From NCBI GenBank assembly GCA_027082875.1, contig JALWTK010000108.1, forward strand, positions 1-56,472: a stretch of 56,472 nt of DNA, in the 5' to 3' direction. The notes below the pieces were generated by a model. The model was given only the letters and a program-made list of their open reading frames with translations, searched no databases and had not been told where the DNA came from. The stretch is from Sulfurimonas sp. (GTDB taxonomy: Bacteria; Campylobacterota; Campylobacteria; Campylobacterales; Sulfurimonadaceae). Shown one piece after another: positions 54,951 to 56,472 of this stretch (within the stretch, counting starts at the first letter, position 1; every line of letters begins with the position of its first letter). The position numbers and the translations under genes are program-made.

Positions 54951-55619
54951 ATGAAAGATAATAAAGAACAGCTTGAAATAGCATCTATACAATATCTAAA
55001 TACTCACAAACAAGAGTTTTTAGAGGAGTATACAAAGAATATCGTTACTTCAGATGAAAAGATAGCAATTTTTACGGCTGGCATGAGTGGCGTAGGTAAA
55101 ACAGAATTTGCTATATATCTTAAAGAAACAACTCGGAACTTACTGCATATTGATACTGATGAGATTAGAAACTTTTTTCAAGAAGTGGGCTACAATGGGC
55201 AAAATTCTGATGTTTTTCAAAAGGTTGCTAGTCGTGGGTTTAATGAACTTTTTAATTTTGCAATTAAAGAAGGCTATTCACTCATTTTAGACTCTAATTT
55301 TGCTAATAAAACTCAAGCTGTACAAAATATTGAGAGGTTATTAAAAAGAGGCTATATTGTACAAATATATTATCTCTATAATGATCCAAAAGTCTGTTTT
55401 TCTTATGCAGCAACGAGAGAAGTTGTAACGAAAAGAAAAGTACCAAAAGATGTGTTTTTACGAAGTAATATAAACTCATATAGAACAATAATCGAGATAA
55501 AATCTCTTTTTCAGGACAAGATTGTTCTTAACTTTTTTAACAAAAGAGATAATACTTACTATACAGATGTAGCTGTGGAGTTTATAAATAAAACAATAGG
55601 AGAAGATTTTGATATTTGA
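54951..55619 (+). CDS. zeta-toxin-like P-loop kinase
   Basis: 222 residues. Walker A GMSGVGKT at residues 44-51, then HIDTDEIRNFF (D68 and D70 at the position of the zeta substrate-binding Asp), AIKEGYSLILDSNFAN (typical 'g-x-s-f-i-x-E/D-x-t' strand), and VTKRKVPKDVFLRSN, the C-terminal Arg-rich part. Zeta toxins phosphorylate UDP-N-acetylglucosamine and block wall synthesis. No epsilon antitoxin precedes it; instead a 71-residue gene overlaps its 3' end and a HigA-like antidote follows, so the neutralising partner is open. Confidence 0.78.
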   Translation: MKDNKEQLEIASIQYLNTHKQEFLEEYTKNIVTSDEKIAIFTAGMSGVGKTEFAIYLKETTRNLLHIDTDEIRNFFQEVGYNGQNSDVFQKVASRGFNELFNFAIKEGYSLILDSNFANKTQAVQNIERLLKRGYIVQIYYLYNDPKVCFSYAATREVVTKRKVPKDVFLRSNINSYRTIIEIKSLFQDKIVLNFFNKRDNTYYTDVAVEFINKTIGEDFDI

Positions 55620-55824
55620 TGATGAATTTATGCAAAAAGCCATGATACGAATAGATGAGTTACAGCAAGAAACAATAGATAAAGCGAAATCAATAAAAGG
55701 TGCCAAAGAGTATATTGAAAAAAAGATAGAGCTTTATGAGAGAGATGAGGAATTGCGAAAAAGTTCAAAAGCTATACAGATTGAAGAAGCAAAATTAGCT
55801 GATGAGTTTTTTGAGGCTAGCTAA
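55609..55824 (+). CDS. small helical protein in zeta operon, candidate antitoxin
   Basis: 71 residues from a TTG that overlaps the stop of the zeta-like gene by 11 bases. It is almost all helix and highly charged (QQETIDKAKSIKGAKEYIEKKIELYERDEEL). No motif recognised. The size, charge and coupled position would suit an antitoxin of the zeta-like kinase. The DNA-binding partner could be the next gene, one base further on. Function inferred from position only. Confidence 0.55.
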   Translation: MIFDDEFMQKAMIRIDELQQETIDKAKSIKGAKEYIEKKIELYERDEELRKSSKAIQIEEAKLADEFFEAS

Positions 55825-55825
55825 A

Positions 55826-56095
55826 ATGACAACATTTGATGTAGCACAATATTTAAATTCAAAAGAGATGATAGCAGAATATCTCTCTCAAATTCTAGCT
55901 GATGGCAATACAAATGAACTTCTTATAGCTATGGGTCATATTGCTAAAGCTAAAGGGATGAGTCAAATAGCAAAAGATACAGGTTTAGATAGAGAGAGTC
56001 TTTACAAAACATTTAATCCTGATGCTAAATCACGATTTGAGACTATAATGAAAGTATTAAATAGTTTTGGTGTGAAGTTACAAGCTAGTACTTAG
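55826..56095 (+). CDS. HigA-family addiction-module antidote protein
   Basis: 89 residues from the ATG at 55826; a longer in-frame start at 55802 lies inside the preceding gene. The pattern FDVAQYLNSKEMIAEYLSQIL, then GHIAKAKGMSQIAKDTGLDRESLYKTF, then MKVLNSFGVKLQA is that of the antidote (TIGR02684-type) normally paired with a HigB/Gp49-like RelE-fold toxin encoded just upstream. The helix-turn-helix is intact. That toxin is missing: its place is taken by the zeta-like gene and the 71-residue gene. It probably represses the operon. Confidence 0.85.
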   Translation: MTTFDVAQYLNSKEMIAEYLSQILADGNTNELLIAMGHIAKAKGMSQIAKDTGLDRESLYKTFNPDAKSRFETIMKVLNSFGVKLQAST

Positions 56096-56105
56096 ATTAA
56101 CAAAC

Positions 56106-56472
56106 TTATAACTTCATATACATCCACTCATGTTTATTTGTTGCATAAGAGAAGCCCATTGATTTATAATATTCTACTAAATTGATATTTTCTTTTCCAC
56201 CATCTGGGTATAAAATAAGATAGCTAACTCCAATGTGTTCTCTTACTTCATAAAACTGTGAAGCAGCATATTCTAATAATAGTTGGGATATTTTAGAGTT
56301 ATCAAGGTGTTCATATATTTTGGAGCGGTAATTATTATTCACAAGTGTCAACCGCGGAGTTAAACCCAAATCTCGAAATAGAAATTTAGTAAAATACTCG
56401 AAAGACCTTTTTAGATAGTCTTTTGAAAGAACATTGAAGAAAAAAATATCTTAAAGCTAATAATGTAAAGAG
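56106..56472 (-). pseudogene. frameshifted GNAT acetyltransferase, cut by window end
   Basis: The C-terminal part reads as GNAT: VREHIGVSYLILYP, then NLVEYYKSMGF and KHEWMYMKL, like toxin-type (TacT-like) acetyltransferases. The coding frame continues upstream past the only start available (TTG at 56369) as convincing protein (SKDYLKRSFEYFTKFLFRDLGL) to a stop near 56451, with no start. Adding one T to the seven-T tract (A56440-56446 on the plus strand) restores the frame to LYIISFKIFF further upstream. So the gene is broken by a one-base deletion, or is phase-variable, or the base is an assembly error. Confidence 0.65.

Noticed and set aside
1-56472. CRISPR arrays, insertion sequences, rRNA genes and prophage genes
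   Set aside because: No regularly spaced repeats, transposase or integrase motifs, rRNA segments or phage structural genes were seen on either strand.

Overview
The window looks like a chromosomal segment of a sulfur-oxidising or sulfur-reducing member of the Campylobacterota, Sulfurimonas/Sulfurovum-like. This rests on low G+C, the cbpA-hspR pair, sigma54- and sigma28-type flagellar promoters, a Tat-exported sulfur-type molybdoenzyme operon, many TTG/GTG starts, and protein styles typical of the group. It is mostly housekeeping DNA with small accessory patches at both ends and around 4.5-5.5 kb. No rRNA, CRISPR array, insertion sequence or prophage was seen.

Layout. 1-1.4 kb: the 3' end of an accessory locus (a macro-like plus DUF4145-like protein). 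1.5-4.5 kb: two membrane diguanylate cyclases facing each other. 4.5-5.5 kb: a decayed copy of part of uvrB followed by a RelE/ParE-type toxin-antitoxin pair. 5.5-10 kb: uvrB, a DedA protein and pckA. 10-16.2 kb: tRNA-Val(GAC), purL, two DUF302-like paralogues sharing 254 identical bases, pfkA and purH. 16.3-21.7 kb: cbpA-hspR behind a HAIR-like operator, murA, small lineage-specific genes, a DnaQ-type exonuclease and rsmD. 21.7-25.7 kb: flgI-flgJ behind a sigma54-type promoter, then flgM-flgN-flgK behind a sigma28-type promoter. 25.7-35.6 kb: an ABC permease, an AI-2E family transporter, greA, an HDOD protein, rnr, holA, prs, lepA and a ComF-like gene. 35.7-38.4 kb: grpE-dnaK, again behind a HAIR-like box. 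38.5-43 kb: a TlpA-like thioredoxin, a cytochrome c and a BatA/BatB/BatD-like aerotolerance cluster. 43-50.6 kb: a seven-gene molybdopterin oxidoreductase operon with its TorD-type chaperone and three poorly known accessory proteins. 50.8-54.8 kb: an operon running hemerythrin, haem-copper/NnrS-like membrane protein, aroK, thioredoxin and hisD. 54.9-56.5 kb: a tight zeta-like kinase, small protein and HigA-like antidote operon facing a broken GNAT gene.

Functional links. HspR probably represses its own operon and grpE-dnaK through the same CTTGA-N11-TCAA operator laid over the -35 box. The flagellar cluster shows the sigma54 to sigma28 hierarchy directly in DNA. The molybdoenzyme operon encodes a complete periplasmic catalytic subunit, electron-transfer subunit and membrane anchor; its substrate cannot be fixed from sequence alone, but the predicted Cys ligand to Mo favours a sulfur or arsenic oxyanion or polysulfide. 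The least-described elements are the three-gene zeta/antidote operon, the macro-DUF4145 gene and the accessory genes of the molybdoenzyme operon.
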